From positions 1 to 64,000 of the forward strand of contig NXFV01000621.1 in assembly GCA_002803225.1 (NCBI GenBank): 64,000 nt of DNA, written 5' to 3'. Source of the DNA: Gamarada debralockiae (taxonomy: Eukaryota > Ascomycota > Leotiomycetes > Helotiales > Hyphodiscaceae). The notes beneath the pieces were generated by a model. That model ran no database searches and had not been told where the DNA came from. It saw only the letters and a list, made by a program, of their open reading frames with translations. The position numbers were made by a program, and so were the translations under genes. Below are positions 1 to 12,250 of this stretch, piece after piece (the stretch's first letter is position 1; every line of letters starts with the position of its first letter).

Positions 1-1077
1 TGTACAGAGTTCAACCCTTCGCATATATCTACAACTTGACTTCAGGACCTCGGCCTTCTCCAGCTCCTCGGACTTCCCCAGCTCTTCGGCCTTCTCTAGC
101 TCTTCGGTCTTCCCCAGATATCACCGTACCGTCTAGACCTTCTAGACCTATCAACACACACAACAACATACTATGCGTCCAGGCGAGACATGCGACAGTA
201 TAGCCGCTTATGGCCTCGATCTCGACACTCTCCGCTTTTACAACCCATCTTTCGCTTAGCCACACCAGCAACCCTTATTACATCATTGCAGTCGGCGAAA
301 ATTAAGTCTTATTCCAACGACCGCTGGCCCTGGCCTCTCATGCAGCACTACATCTATCTCATCAGTAAACTCAATCCCTCACTCGACCACCCCACCCACA
401 CCAAGTCCAAGTTCAGACCCATCTGATCACCTGCAAACACAACCAGTTGGGACTTCTGCTATCTTCCACCAGGACTTCTAGAATACCCTCAAACAAAAGG
501 CCATCGCCCCTCTCAATCCTCTCTGCTCGTCTCACTTCTGGCGTACAACATATTCTCCACTGCTTTCAATCTCTTCCTTGGCCACGATGCTACCTGCCAT
601 ATGATCGGCAGTGTTATGGAAAGTACGACGCCTGAATGGCTCCTCTGCTTTAGCCCTTCTACGACCTGGAAACCATGAGCCGCTATTTTCATGACCATTC
701 TAATGACCATTTTACAGATCGTTGGAATGCCCATCTCAACCGCAATGGCACCCTCCGATGTTTCACAGCAACATTCAGTGCTCTTCTCGGCTTGTGAACT
801 CTTCGATCTAGAATGGTCATTTTGACATGGCTATACGACTCTTGGCATCGCTATGTCGCGAGATCGTCTAGGATTCTATCGTTTGAGTATACGCTCCGGG
901 ACATCATCCTCAGGAAGCCTTCTCAATACCTTTAGTGCTTACTTTGTATACCAGCTCTTACGATGTGTAGGAAGAGATGCTTATGGTTACCAGGATGAAT
1001 TGCCGTCACTACCTCCATGGGTAATCCCAATCCAGATGGCGTTGGAGTGGAAGATGTTTGCTGGTGTGGTTTCCATT
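1..1077. other. Non-coding flank, no gene recognised
   Basis: I see no protein with family-like sequence in either strand. The open frames here are short and low in complexity. Near 40-120 the text is a run of diverged CT-rich repeats built on cttcggcctt/cttccccag (period about 18-20 nt). Confidence 0.5.
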
Positions 1078-1272
1078 GTTGGTTGGAACTGCCTAATCGG
1101 GTATAGCCTATATTTCCCCCACTTTTGTGGTATAAGATCTCTTCCCCTCCTTGTATTTTCAGCTCTTTAGATATCAAGCTAGCTCTAAAAATGCCACTAT
1201 ATCTCCCCCCCCTTCCTCCTTCCCCCCCCTTTTCCCCAATCAGCTCAACTGACATCCATGTTCGTGTTAGCT
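1078..1272 (+). repeat. LTR-like dispersed repeat, copy 1
   Basis: This segment begins tgttggttggaactgcc and is clearly homologous to 15935-16105. Both copies keep the start, a TATA-like gtataaga stretch, cttcccctcc, and the blocks taaaaatgccactatat and caatcagctc. The TGTTGG start plus a TATA-like box suggests a solo LTR of a retrotransposon. Neither the exact 3' end nor a target duplication could be fixed. A poly-C/T tract has expanded in this copy at about 1201-1235. Confidence 0.55.
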
Positions 1273-2326
1273 AGGTCAATTCATGCACTTCCTCATTGAT
1301 GATCATATAGAACAAATGGACGAGGACTTTTCTCGCTCAATAGTCATTTGGGCGGGGGGGTTTTTTTTTTTTTTTGCTTTCGTTAACTTTATTATTGGCT
1401 GGGAAATCTGGGGTGGGAGTTACCTGTGGCATCTGAAAAACTGGTATTTCTGCCGTTCGAAGCTAATGGCACATGTAAGTTTTACCACTGTTTCGGGATC
1501 CAAGTATTGTCCAGGCGATGTAATAGGGACTGGCATCACTTGTGGTACAGTGTTAGCTACAAATGCAATGCTCGGACCTGCATTAGGAGGAGGGGCTGTA
1601 TCTTAATTGCATCTCAGAGCTTTACACTTACGAATTCGCCGCCTCTTACATGGAATATTCTGAGACTATCTCTACCGTATACTGGTCGCCAATGGGCGAC
1701 GGGTATTTAAATTCCCCATAGAGCGGTTTCTGCGAATGCCACAACTGATTGAATGACCAGAGAGTTTCGCAAGTGCCCCCAGGTCAGAGACAAGTGGTTG
1801 AACTTCCAACTTCCAGTGTGAAATATTTCGAATTCATTAACCTAATTGCAGGATCTTATTCCATTCACTGGCTTTTGGAGATGGAAATTTAGGGTGTAGA
1901 TGGCTTACCCCTTCCCCTAACGACCGCAGTGTGGACAGCGTGAATCACTTTCTGGGTGTGAATATATCCGGGCACTAGCGTGCATCGCTTGGGGGATTTT
2001 AGCGTCGAAGTTCAAGCTGCCCACGCTAATTTGCGAGGAAACACCCTCGTTTTATTACATTGTTTGTGCATACCTACAGGTGCTCATCCAGTACGACAGA
2101 GCTCAGACCCACATCAACTCTACGCACGTGTCCGCCATCTCAATCCACAATGACGACATGCAGGCTAGTCATCGTCTATGTCCCATGTTTGCAATGGGTG
2201 GCGGTGAGATCCGTGTGGGGCCCGCGCTACCGCTGACATTGCCGGAGAGTGGGGTGCGAGTTTGCTGAACTTTTTTTGAATCGCTGTTTTGCCAAGCTTC
2301 AGGCCATTGTACTTGAATCGTCGACT
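1273..2326. other. Intergenic region upstream of the MFS gene
   Basis: No gene was recognised. A long G7T15-type homopolymer run at about 1354-1374 is a likely site of assembly length error. The last few hundred bases presumably hold the promoter of the transporter gene, but no clear TATA box was identified. Confidence 0.4.
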
Positions 2327-4221
2327 ATGAACGTGGTCTCAGCTCCTGTAGGCAATGATAAAAAGGTTTCCTCCCAGGACGGAGAAAAGGATGCTCGAGG
2401 CTCAGTTTTGGTCGCCAGCGAGGGCGCAGCGGAGGAGTCTCCACCAATTGTCCGCCACTTCACCCTCGAGACCCAGAAAGAGGTAACAATCCGTCAAGTT
2501 GCACCGTTGGTCCTGGTATTGACAGGTGCTACATTCCTCAATGCAAGTATTTCAACGCCCGTCATTTGAACGAGCCTCTGATTTGAAACAGACAATCTCG
2601 GCTCAATCGGTTGTAATCATCCTGCCTTCTATAAGTCGGGATCTCAACATCCCGGAAACTCGCCAGCAATGGATCGTCTCTGCTTATGCTTTGACAGTTG
2701 GATCATTCCTGCTACTCTGGGGGAAGCTTGGTGATGTCTACGGCAAACGACTCCTGTTCATTCTGGGAGCTTTTTGGTTTGGTGCAACGGGCTTGGGAGC
2801 GGCTTTCTCTCCTGTTGAAATCTGCATGTACATAATGCGAGCTTTACAAGGGGTGGTAAGTACCTCATGACATCGAACTTACGTATGACTGCTGATTTCA
2901 GCGAAGGGCGCTGCGATTTGTGTACCCACTGCAATTGGTATTATCGGCTACACAATTCCACCGGGTCGGGTGAAGAACTATTCATTTGCCTTCTACTCTG
3001 GCGGTGCTCCAACAGGACAGGTATTGGGAAATTTACTGGTACGAATTCCTTTCTCCCATCAAATTAAGTGACTAATCCAAGTCTTCAGGGCGGGATCGTA
3101 TCGGAGTACGCCAATTGGAAAGTCGTCTTTTTTGTCATCGCCGGTGCATCCTTCATCGTTAGTGCTACTGCTGTCTTCGTTATCCCAAAGGAACCACCGA
3201 ACTCTGCAGACTCACCTCGAGCTTCGGGTGTCGACTGGATCGGCGCTTTTCTTTTCACCTCTGGTTTGCTTCTCCTCCTCATTGGCCTGTCGGAAGGTGT
3301 TTCGCAAGGTTGGAGAACCCCATTCGTCGTCGCTATTCTGGTCGTTTCGGTGATCCTTCTTCTGTCATTCATCTTTTGGCAAAATCACCTTGAGCGGAAG
3401 TCCGCTGAGCCACTAATGCGAGTTTCAACTTTCAAGAATGGGCGGTTCTCCTTTGCGATGGTGATAGTATGTCTGTTCTCGGCGGGATTCACTAATTTTT
3501 TGGTCTACTCGACGTATTTGTAAGTTCCGTCAACCTATACCCCACGAATGGTGACATCAACTCACGGTTAAACAGCTATCAAGATTATCAGCATCAGTCG
3601 CCTCTCCAGACTACTCTTCGCTTCATTCCCTTGGGGATTGTTGGAAGTATACATCCCTTCCAATTTCAATGAAAATAGCTCTGACGTGACACAGTTTGCA
3701 CTACGTTTGGCTCCGGCTATCTTCTTTCCAGAATTCGTGGAAACTATATTCTGATCTTTGGCCTCGGCTCCGCAGCGATCGCCAATCTCCTCTTTGCTGT
3801 TCCCATTCCTCCATCAACAAGCTACTTTGCCTATGGGATGCCGGCGATGTGCTTAGCAGCTTTCGGCGCCGATACGGTTTACCCATGTATCGGCCTGTTC
3901 ACGACTCAATCATTGCCAAGAAAGGATCAAGGCGTTGCAGGGGCAATGTTCCAGACAGTAGCATCGATTGGGAGAGCTATGTTCCTACCCATCACAGCAG
4001 CCATTCAAGAATCTAGCCAAACGAAAGGAATCAGAAATGGTGAGAGTCAAAGACACGCACTCTTAGAAGGATACAGAGCTGCAGAGTGGTTCTGCTTCGC
4101 TTGTATGGCAGTAAGCCTGGGAATGACCACCTTTGGACTGCGAAACATTGGAAAGATTGGACTCCTGAAGAAACTTGGCCATGTCCAGTCCGCATCTAAG
4201 GAGAAGGACAGCGAAGTATGA
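2327..4221 (+). CDS. MFS transporter, DHA2-like (14-TM drug:H+ antiporter type)
   Basis: A multi-pass plasma-membrane transporter of the major facilitator superfamily, probably exporting a toxic or secondary-metabolite substrate by proton antiport. Six exons join in frame: 2327-2542, 2592-2855, 2907-3038, 3089-3519, 3576-3646 and 3695-4221, giving about 546 aa, normal for DHA2. Residues 1-55 are a hydrophilic cytosolic tail. TM1 begins near residue 58. The antiporter motif A reads GKLGDVYGKR at residues 116-125. The exon 5-6 join restores a TM segment that is split between frames in the raw sequence. Intron 1 (2543-2591) uses a GC donor: aat|GCAAGT...cag|aca. A GT donor four bases downstream breaks the frame. 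The substrate cannot be told from sequence. No biosynthetic partner is adjacent. Confidence 0.93.
2543..2591 (+). other. GC-AG intron 1 of the MFS gene
   Basis: The only frame-preserving join between the TM1 exon and the next conserved exon is aat|GCAAGT...aaacag|aca, a 49 nt intron with a GC donor. The extended donor GCAAGT matches the known consensus of GC-AG introns. A GT choice at 2547 leaves one extra base and breaks the frame. Confidence 0.75.
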
Positions 4222-4586
4222 CAAATTGGAAGCAGCAGAAGTCATTTCATACATATGTCAGTGCCGAAGTACCATCAATCCTTCAAAAATCTACAATAAC
4301 CAAGGCCATAAAGTCATCAATGATACCCAACTTCCAAAACTTCGACGCTCAAACTTAAATTCTGCCCATCATCTTTACGGCTCCCGCTTTGTCTCATTCA
4401 TCATCTTGTACTCAATCGGAATGTTCATTTCCATCCGCAATTTGTACGCGTACTGCCTGATCTTAGTCCAAAAATGGGTAACTTCAACTTCCAGTCCCAC
4501 CCTTGAGGCGCTAGGAACATTGTATGCCCCCTGTCGGTTCGAAAGGTTCTACGAAGTCGTTAGAAAACCTCTCATTAAATATGGAG
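4222..4586. other. Short intergenic gap between convergent genes
   Basis: This gap of about 365 bp separates the 3' end of the transporter from the 3' end of the amidoligase-like gene. No further gene or clear repeat is seen; it should contain both polyadenylation regions. Confidence 0.5.
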
Positions 4587-5642
4587 TTAATTTACCTCTC
4601 CGAGCGGCATTGATATGAACGCGATGGCGAACGTGATCCACCTCAGCGTCCTAACCTTACCTCTCAGATGACGGCCACCACGGAATTCAATTGTACCAGA
4701 AGTAGTGTAACCTGCTCTGCTTACTGTGTTTTGAAAGTTCCACAAAACTTTTCGATTATCGATACTGGCCTGCATGTATGAGCACAATTCATTCGCGTTT
4801 GTTTTGGCTTTGATCTCATTCGCGATTGTTCTCAAGGAAGTCGAGGACCGTTGTCGGAGCGAGTTACCCATCCTAGTACCGACTTTGGAATTTCGCTCGC
4901 AGTGTTGATTGTCTCGACGTTCTGACAGAAGCACAGCGCAGACATAGGATTCGTAGATGCATATTGCGAAGGCGATCTTTTTTAGTTCATCCAAAGTCCA
5001 TCTCCTCCCGATTGGTGCGACGTGAATATGACTTCCACAGGAACTATCTTTCTGGACTTTGAAGACCTTTGTCATGGCTTCCCAAAAGAGTTTGATGTGT
5101 TCCTCCCAATTCTCGTCCGTTTTCATCTTCGGTGATACAGCCTCCAGGGCAACTAGAGATTGTCATTAATCAGTTCACGCAGTTGGGAGGAGTCTTCTTA
5201 CTGCATCCAGGTCTCGTAGTCAAAGATCCATCTCTTGTGATGAACCACTTTCCATAGTGTTCTGGATGTTTCCGGTAGGAATCTGTGCAAGGATCTCCCT
5301 TGGCTGGGAGATCTCTATTCGTAAGGCTTGAGCAAGTCGTTCATAATATTGAGCTGGAATCCAATCTGGCCTTCTCTTCCATGGCTGCACGACAGCTTCA
5401 ATCTCAATCCCGAATCCAAACTCAGTGGGCGGCATATCCGCTTGATAACCACCGTAGTACCTTCTCGGAATATACGGATATCTCACGCTATTCATAGGTA
5501 GATAAGGAGTATACGGAGGTGCATTCGTAATAGGTGAGAAAGGCTCATATGGAGGTGGATTGTCCCACTCCCTAGAATTCGAGCATCCCATGCCTGGCCG
5601 CGACGACATCCTGAATGTTGAGAAGTGGCTGTTGTTCTGCAT
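4587..5642 (-). CDS. Amidoligase-like enzyme (Amidoligase_2 family), with one frame break
   Basis: A putative ATP-dependent COOH-NH2 ligase of the glutamine-synthetase-like amidoligase family, expected to form an amide or peptide bond on an unknown substrate. The N-terminal part is a Pro/Tyr-rich linker followed by FGIEIEAVVQPW, the G-x-E-x-E metal/ATP signature. Next comes YGKWFITRDGSL. After a GT-AG intron (about 5147-5204) the C-terminal part carries SHIHVAP, the EFRGGRHLRG block and RTLRWITF. All are family hallmarks in the expected order. A one-base deletion near 5320 breaks the frame between ERLAQAL and the downstream DPCTDSYRKH region; no GT-AG intron can explain it. The start could be 5642 or the in-frame Met at 5609. 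Function is inferred from family only. Confidence 0.78.
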
Positions 5643-6310
5643 TTCTCATATTCGATATGACTGTACTCTAATAAGTCTGCCTTACATCTATCCACGATTC
5701 TATTAAAGCAAGCCGCCATCTTCACCGAGCCTCTCATATCATGTGCGGTCGAAGAGTGACTTGTCACACACAGCCGCCATATCCGATCAATCGGACGAAC
5801 CATGGTCATGGGTAGGTTTGTGGATATCACACTTTCCTCCTCCTAAGACTGGTCGATTTTGGGCTGCAACCAAGGGATTTTGGGGGAGGTTTGGCCGCAA
5901 AGGTACATGGTGTGGCCCCAGGCATTTTACCTTTACAAGCTGGGGGAAGGTCTGGAATTCTACCTGCAGGGTGTCTCGGCTGCGCACCCAGTCAAAATGA
6001 AACTTTGTTTTGGTGGGGCCATCGCATCAAACTTGCATGAACAAAGAACGCATTAGGTGGCGCAGGCAGCAGCAAGGCATAAAATTCAAGTGAATAACTG
6101 TCAATAATTATACTACCCACAAGAAACATCTCGGGGGTCAGAGCAAAGCTCAGATTGTTCACGATAGGAAGAGTCACCACGAAAAACACTCGGTTGCCAA
6201 CGTGTTTCACAGATTTGGGAGCCAGCCTTGCGTCGCACATCCAACCTCAACTCCTCCACATCACAGTTCTACGATCATTCAGTGCAGCAAAATATTACAA
6301 AGAGGTCAAG
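5643..6310. promoter_or_regulatory. Divergent promoter region of amidoligase and cyclotransferase genes
   Basis: About 670 bp separate the divergent starts of the amidoligase-like gene (-) and the cyclotransferase-like gene (+). No other gene is seen. Shared control of the two genes from this region is an inference; I identified no specific operator. Confidence 0.45.
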
Positions 6311-7349
6311 ATGTCATTCATGAACCCTCGTCAAGTGGCACCGCCCTCGCCACCACAGAGCCTTTACTTCGCATATGGGAGCAATCTTCAACTGAAGCAA
6401 ATGGCCAAGCGCTGTCCAGACAGCCAATTCCAAGGATACGCCCGACTTCACAATTTCCGCTGGCAGATCAATGACAGAGGATTCGCAAATGTTGTTCCAG
6501 ATCCGAATGCTTTCGTTGAGGGTCTCTGCTATCTTCTTGGTGCTGAAGATGAGGCGAGGTTAGATCGCAGTGAGGGAGTGCCAACTGCATATCAGAAGAA
6601 GTGGACGGAAGTGGAATTCTTTCCTGCTACCGCAAGTTTACTAGGAAGGAAGGTTACGGAGATTCTTAGGTTTAACCTGATGGGGAGGTCTGGACAGCCT
6701 TCAACGGCGGAGGCGTCAAGGCCTCAGACTGGCAGTAGCGAGGCTCAACCTCCGTACCGTGTGAGAGACAACAGACCTTCTGGTGCTGGACCCCAGCCCA
6801 CAAGAGAAGTTACAGAAATAATCACATATTTTGATGTCGATGGTCGGCAGCAAGCGATTCAGCAAACCGGCACGTCTCGTCGGAGGGGCCAATCCGTATC
6901 AGCAAGCAACAGACATTCAACTGGAGGTCGACCGCCAACAAATCCGAGAGGGAGGAACCCGCGGCGAGCCTGTACCGGTTTTAGTGTATCTGAGTGAGAA
7001 TCACACCAAAGCAGGGCTGCCATGGGATGAATACGTCGAGCGTATGAACTGGGGCATCTTTGACGCCGTCGATCTTGGAATCTCGCAGCAATACATCGAG
7101 AAAGCCATTACTCCCTTTCTCTTAGCTGCTACTGGATTCAATGAAAATGGAGAGCCAAGGGGCAGAGGAATCAGGGAGAGGAAGAAACGATCTAGGCATG
7201 TCACACTGAAAAAGCAGAGACTGACTGAAGAAGTGGACGCAGGGCCGGATCAGTACAGGGAACAAGCTACGATGCAAGTCGAACCAATGATGGATTTGCA
7301 TGTCACGCAGGAAAGACATGATGAATATTATGAGTATCAAGGTAGCTGA
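6311..7349 (+). CDS. Gamma-glutamylcyclotransferase-like (AIG2/GGCT fold) protein
   Basis: The gamma-glutamylcyclotransferase fold releases pyroglutamate from gamma-glutamyl amines or peptides. From the ATG at 6311, residues about 18-26 read YFAYGSNL, the substrate-binding loop of the family. LDRSEGVPTAYQ around residue 90 supplies the expected catalytic Glu (inside SEGV). The C-terminal part, VLVYLSENHTKAGLPWDEYV and SQQYIEKAI, is the usual end of fungal GGCT-like proteins but lies in a different frame. The switch falls in a Pro/Ser/Arg-rich linker between about 6790 and 6960. A weak intron starting gtcggc near 6841 with acceptor caacag near 6916 would fix the frame; an indel is equally possible. 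The C-terminus has a basic tail after about 7160. The gene is divergent from the amidoligase gene. Confidence 0.8.
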
Positions 7350-7536
7350 CTCTCAGAGGCCAGTGCAGCTGTCAGATGGTTGGGAAGCAGTTTGCTGTAA
7401 CTGGACTCGAATCGCTCAGCTCAATTCCAATATACATCTATCCAAAGGACTAGAAATACTTGTGCTGTCTCCAATAATTGTGAGGTTCGGTCTTGGTTAC
7501 ATAAAGCGGAGAGGACTCCAATTTCATTTCTTGATC

Positions 7537-9267
7537 CTAGTTCTTTCCACTCCGCAGTCTGTCATAGATACTACCCAAAACCGTCCCGCCCTTCCCAGCA
7601 AGCGGTACAGAAACACTTCTCCCCGGCTTCGCAACCGCAACCAGCACTTTCGGTTTCTTCAAAACCATTAAATCGGACGCCTTATCCTCTTTGAATGACT
7701 GACAATAAAACCCAGGAACTATATCAAAAAGATAAGTCACCCCTTCCCCTGCCATCCCCTCCTTATTATCCAATCTCACAGGCTTCCCATTGGCTAGGAT
7801 GTTGTAGCAGTCATACTTCTCCAAGATGGAAGAACCGCGAGATCTTTCAGAGGAAGAAACCTGCTGTCCAGCTCCCCACTGCACACGGAAACGATCCATG
7901 GATAAGTGGAGTTGATGCGCAAGGTTTACTGAAGTCTCGATTATACTTCTCTGCAAAGAGTCGAAGCATTTTTCGTTGAGAATCCCAACATCAATCACTC
8001 CAAGCATGTGAAGTAGTTCTTCAGACAGAGCTTGGATGCTTTTTTTTCGCCGGTGGTCGAAGTCAGCCGAGTGGACCATTGCGCCGAGAGTCTCCCTAAG
8101 CCAGGAGCGGCGGCTCTGAAGATCTGGTAAAATGTCAACAACTGAGCGCTGAGAAGGCGTGATATTACCTCTAAGTGGCCTTAGAGTTTCCGTATTTTTT
8201 TAAAATAGCTCCCACGAGATCCAAATCCCTCACTTCAACAGCCCCATATAACTCCATTTCGAAGATCTCACTCCTGAGAAACTCCATCACGATAGCTACT
8301 ATATTGCGCTCACCTGTCTCCTCAAACCTGGTGCCCTTCAGTCCCATTGAAGTAAGCAGCTTGATTAATTTGTTCGCAGAGCTCTTGTCCAGATTCGTAA
8401 GATCAACGTGTCCTTCATTCAGTGCACCGTCAAGATGGAATCCGATCCAGCTCTGAACACTGTCACAAATTGCCGTATATGCGACCGAGGCATCACATTT
8501 AGTGATACCCTGCTGGTGTGGTTGCAGTCGGAAGACATGTTCTTGCGTCTGCTTCAGAACCTCCGTCGCATCTTCCAGCTTCATACGCAGGGTCTTGCAT
8601 TCGGAGCGAGCAACTTGGAGTTTAGCTTCTGTCTCTGCTAAAGAGTTGTTGTTATGATATAACTGATTCTCCAGACAAGACAAATCAGTTGTTCTTTTCA
8701 AAAGCCGGCTTTCGAGTTGAGACGAGGTCTTGGTGGCTTGGGAGAGCTGCTTTTGCAGCTGAGAGATGGTTGCTTGGCTTCTGATTTCCGCTCGGATTTT
8801 GAGATTGTAGTGGGAGGGGCTCGTCCTTGCTTTCCCCTTCGGTGGTAGGTATTGGAGGATATCTTTCAGTGAAAAGGTGTTCATCCTCGGGTACTTGGCT
8901 ATGTATGGGTACTTGTGGAGGCTTGCTGAGATCTGGATAATTAACTTCTCGTGGTTGTGATTCGCGCCGGGCCATGAGGTCAGCGGCTCCTTGGAAAGTT
9001 TCTGGCGAGACGAGAGACACAGACGAAACGGTGTCTGTTGTCAGATTGATTTCTGTGGCTTAACGTTAAACAGGAACGTATGATAAAGTTTGATCCTTAC
9101 TCACCTGTCATGACAGTGGGACGCATTTTCTCCTTTTCCGGGGAATCTACATGGACCGAGTAGCCGCCAACATCTTCCATCTTGACCTCCACGTATGTCT
9201 CTGATATTGATCCCCTCCCAGAATGAGGAGGTGATGTCTCCACTTGGTAACGTTTTGAATCTGCCAT
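7537..9267 (-). CDS. Coiled-coil protein of unknown function
   Basis: I do not recognise the family. Exon 1 runs 9267-9105 (start MADSKRYQVE) and joins 9052 through a clean gtgagt...ccacag intron. A Pro/Ser-rich part follows, then a heptad-like coiled coil (SQLQKQLSQATKTSSQLESR, ENQLYHNNNSLAETEAKL). After it comes a globular region ending near 8169. An intron (8168-8124, gtaata...ttaccag) leads to a last exon ending at 7537. Two frame changes lack good introns: one near 8820-8850 and one at a run of seven T (about 8196-8202 on the plus strand). Removing one base of that run makes the frame pass through the next donor. Either homopolymer assembly errors or decay would explain this. The gene converges on the cyclotransferase gene. 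Confidence 0.6.
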
Positions 9268-10178
9268 TTTCTTTAGAGGCATGCTTTTTCGGGTTGTCAA
9301 AAACGAGAGGAAACGAATTGCGGGGAAGAATTATCGTGATAAAAGATAAAATCAAATCATCGAGAAACAATTCTGAGATGGGACCTGAAGTTCAGAAATC
9401 GAGCTTGGAGCCTTGTCCGATTGAGCGTCTTGGCCAAAATTATGGACACCTACGCACCACACCACAACCCGACGGGCTCAGCGCTGCCCCCCACCTGACC
9501 ATTGCCTCGTCTCTGCCTTTCCTCGAACAGCAAATCATAACTAACATATGATCTAAAAGAGCCTCACCGAACTACCTTATAAAAGTGACGCATAAAATGA
9601 TACATACACGAAACACGACTTGGAACTTCGGCCTAGCAGTTGCCAAAATGGGATACATTGCATAATTTTATCAGACCACAAGGCCGAGTATGCCTCGCCG
9701 CTCGGCGGAATGTACCAATGAAGGTACCGTGCCTGTAAGTGTATGCGAAGTGATTAAGCGTGCGTTGGTCAAATTCTTTGGTGGTTGTAACAGCGAATGT
9801 CTACAGCCTCAGATTGTCTTAGATGTCGGCGCTGGAGCCTGAAGTTGGTACGACCAACAATATGAAAGTCCATCGTGGCGCTTATCTCAAAAACTCCTTT
9901 GGCCTAGCCTTGGGTTGTTATTCAGAGCGATTTTCAGAATATACTCATAGTACAACCTCACCTGCAAGGCTTAGACAGATTTGCGTGAAAGGCCTCCTAT
10001 ACTTTCCAGTGACAAGCCTTAAGTTTTCACACCCTATTGAAATTTCTCGAATGCTTTCCTTCCCATAAATCTCTCTTTCAATTTAAACTTAATTGAATCT
10101 ACCAAATTCAAATTCATTATTTCACGCTTCAATTCTTCAAAAATATCATCACTTCAAGCATCATTGGGAAGCTCACAG
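9268..10178. other. Intergenic region
   Basis: No gene was recognised. The sequence becomes AT-rich with short direct repeats of ttcaaat/aattcttc around 10080-10160, just before the Hsp70-like remnant. Confidence 0.4.
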
Positions 10179-12250
10179 TGGACGAACGAAATATTATCAT
10201 TAGAATTAACTTCGGAACAACTTTTTCAGCTCTTGCATGGGCAGAAAGAAAACGCGTAAATCCTTAATTACTATAAATATGTAATGTGCTTAGACTAATG
10301 CACTTGCAGAAAGATCAAATATCTGTGATAGAATCGTAACCCAAGAATAACTCACCCAAAAGTGCAAGCAATGCAAAAATTCCAACACAACTAAGATACA
10401 CCAACAACAAAACCGAGTGGGGATTCGAGATACCCCCGGAAGCTGAGAGACATGAATAGTTCAAGCTGTGAGTGACAGAAAAGCTGGATTCCGTCAAATA
10501 CTAATTCGATTTCATCAGTCGTCTCACGGGCGGAACCCTGAGAAAAGCAGAGCCAGCTGGATCTGCCCGGACTCCTGATGAACTGACTGCAGATTACTTG
10601 ACTGCTTTAATCAAGCATCTGAGATATACCCTAGACCAGAAACTAGGAGCTGCTGTTCTGCGATCGGTTCCACTAGAATTTGTTCTCACAGTTCCAGCGG
10701 GTTGGACTGAGAGAGCCAAAGGGAAGACTCTTGCTGCTTGCCAGAAAGCTGGTCTGGATACTAAAACAACTGTTTCACTTGTATTCGAGCCTATAAGTGC
10801 TAGTCAACTTCACCATCTTATTAACAAGGTTCTAGCTCACATATAATCTAGAAAGCTGCTGCGGTCTACACCTCCAAAGTCTTGACCCACATGGAATGGA
10901 GATTGGAGACACCTTCGTGCTCTGCGATGCTGGAGACGGAACGGTGGATTTGATCTCTTATACAATTACTGAGCTGTATCCCAAACTTCAGATCAAAGAA
11001 GCGGCACCGGGGACGTGTGGCTTTTGCGGATCGACGTAATTGGATGAAAGATTCAGCAAGTACTTGGTCGCCAAGCTTGGAAGAGATCCAGAATGGGATT
11101 CTGAGATGTTGAGAGACCCAATGTCTCAATTTAATACGGTAAGTCCAAATGTGAATCGATTTGAGAACTGCTAAATGACAAGATGCAGATTAAACGGGGA
11201 TATTCTTCGGCTGCGGCATCAGGTGATGGGTACAGCATTTCAGTTCCCGGTCTTTCGAATAATCCGGGACTTGGGATTCGTCGCGGAAAATGGAAGATGA
11301 AGGCTTCCGAGATGAAAGCTATCTTCGACCCGACTATCGATGAAGTGATCGCGCTCGTGAGAGTACAAATGAGTGCCACGAAAATGACCATCAAGGCAGT
11401 TCTTGTGGGCAGATTTAGCCAGAATCTTTATTTGAGGGAGCGACTTCGGGCCTCAATGTCATCATCAATTGAAGTCAGGCAGCCGGCGAATGCATGGACC
11501 GCTGTCGTTCGGGGAGCTGTGATGGTTGGAGTACAGACTGATGCGATTCAATTGTTATCGAGACAGGCTCGTAAACATTACGGGATCAAGATGATATGTG
11601 CTTATGATGCAGCAAAAAAAAAAAAATTTTAATTTCGTGCAGCGAGAGGTTTGTTGACACAATCAAGCTCCTGATCAGGTGCTGATTGATTGTAGGTTTT
11701 GGCAGGACCCTGAGCAAGAGTATTATGTCTGGTATATGAGCTGGTTTGTTCGCAAGGTAGGGGCTCTTCCAAAGATTGTCAATACCCAAATATTGACAGC
11801 ATATCACGGCGAGACTATGAAAGTTGGTGTCCCGTGGATATTCCATTCGTCCTCTATTATCGAGTCACCGAAAGTTATCCCAAGACAGCCACACCTGAGG
11901 CCTGGCATGATGAGCACACAGGGACTGCACCCATTCACCCGACGAACAATGTGAAGAGTTTCGCCAAACTGGAAAGCAGATCTCAACCAAGTTCTCAAAT
12001 CAGAGATGAACAAATTTGTGAAGAAGCTGCCCGATGGAAACAAGTATTATGCGGTGGCCGGAGCGGTGGGAGCCACATTTAATTCCGTGTCGATGAAATA
12101 TGTCCTACTCATTGCAGGTACGTCTACGTCTCCCGTCGCCGGGAAAAAGCTCACAAATCCGGGAGTTCGGTACGCTGTTGTGATGGTTGATTATTCATGA
12201 TGGACGTGATAAATTGGAGTTCTGGAGTACTGGGTGGATGTCAATTGATT
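10179..12250 (+). pseudogene. Decayed Hsp70-like (actin-fold ATPase) gene
   Basis: Fragments in order match the large fungal family of Hsp70-related ATPases. At 10180 comes the phosphate-1 loop INFGTTFSALAWA. At 10430-10460 is EWGFEIPPEAERHE, followed by a TAG where Trp is expected. At 10598-10800 is PLEFVLTVPAGWTERAKGKT. The phosphate-2 motif CDAGDGTVDLISYTI lies at about 10922-10966. At 11183-11630 are RGKWKMKASEMKAIFDPTID and ANAWTAVVRGAVMVGVQTDA. Stops interrupt it near 10346, 10456, 10466, 10830, 11039 and beyond 11632, and frames shift. A poly-A run at 11611-11623 also disrupts it. It probably makes no functional ATPase. The downstream limit is approximate. Confidence 0.75.

Noticed and set aside
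853..1170. 105-codon plus-strand frame
   Set aside because: It overlaps the LTR-like repeat and shows no family pattern or codon-usage support.
10598..11632. Intact Hsp70 chaperone gene
   Set aside because: In-frame stops and frame changes occur on both sides of every conserved block, and not all can be placed in introns.
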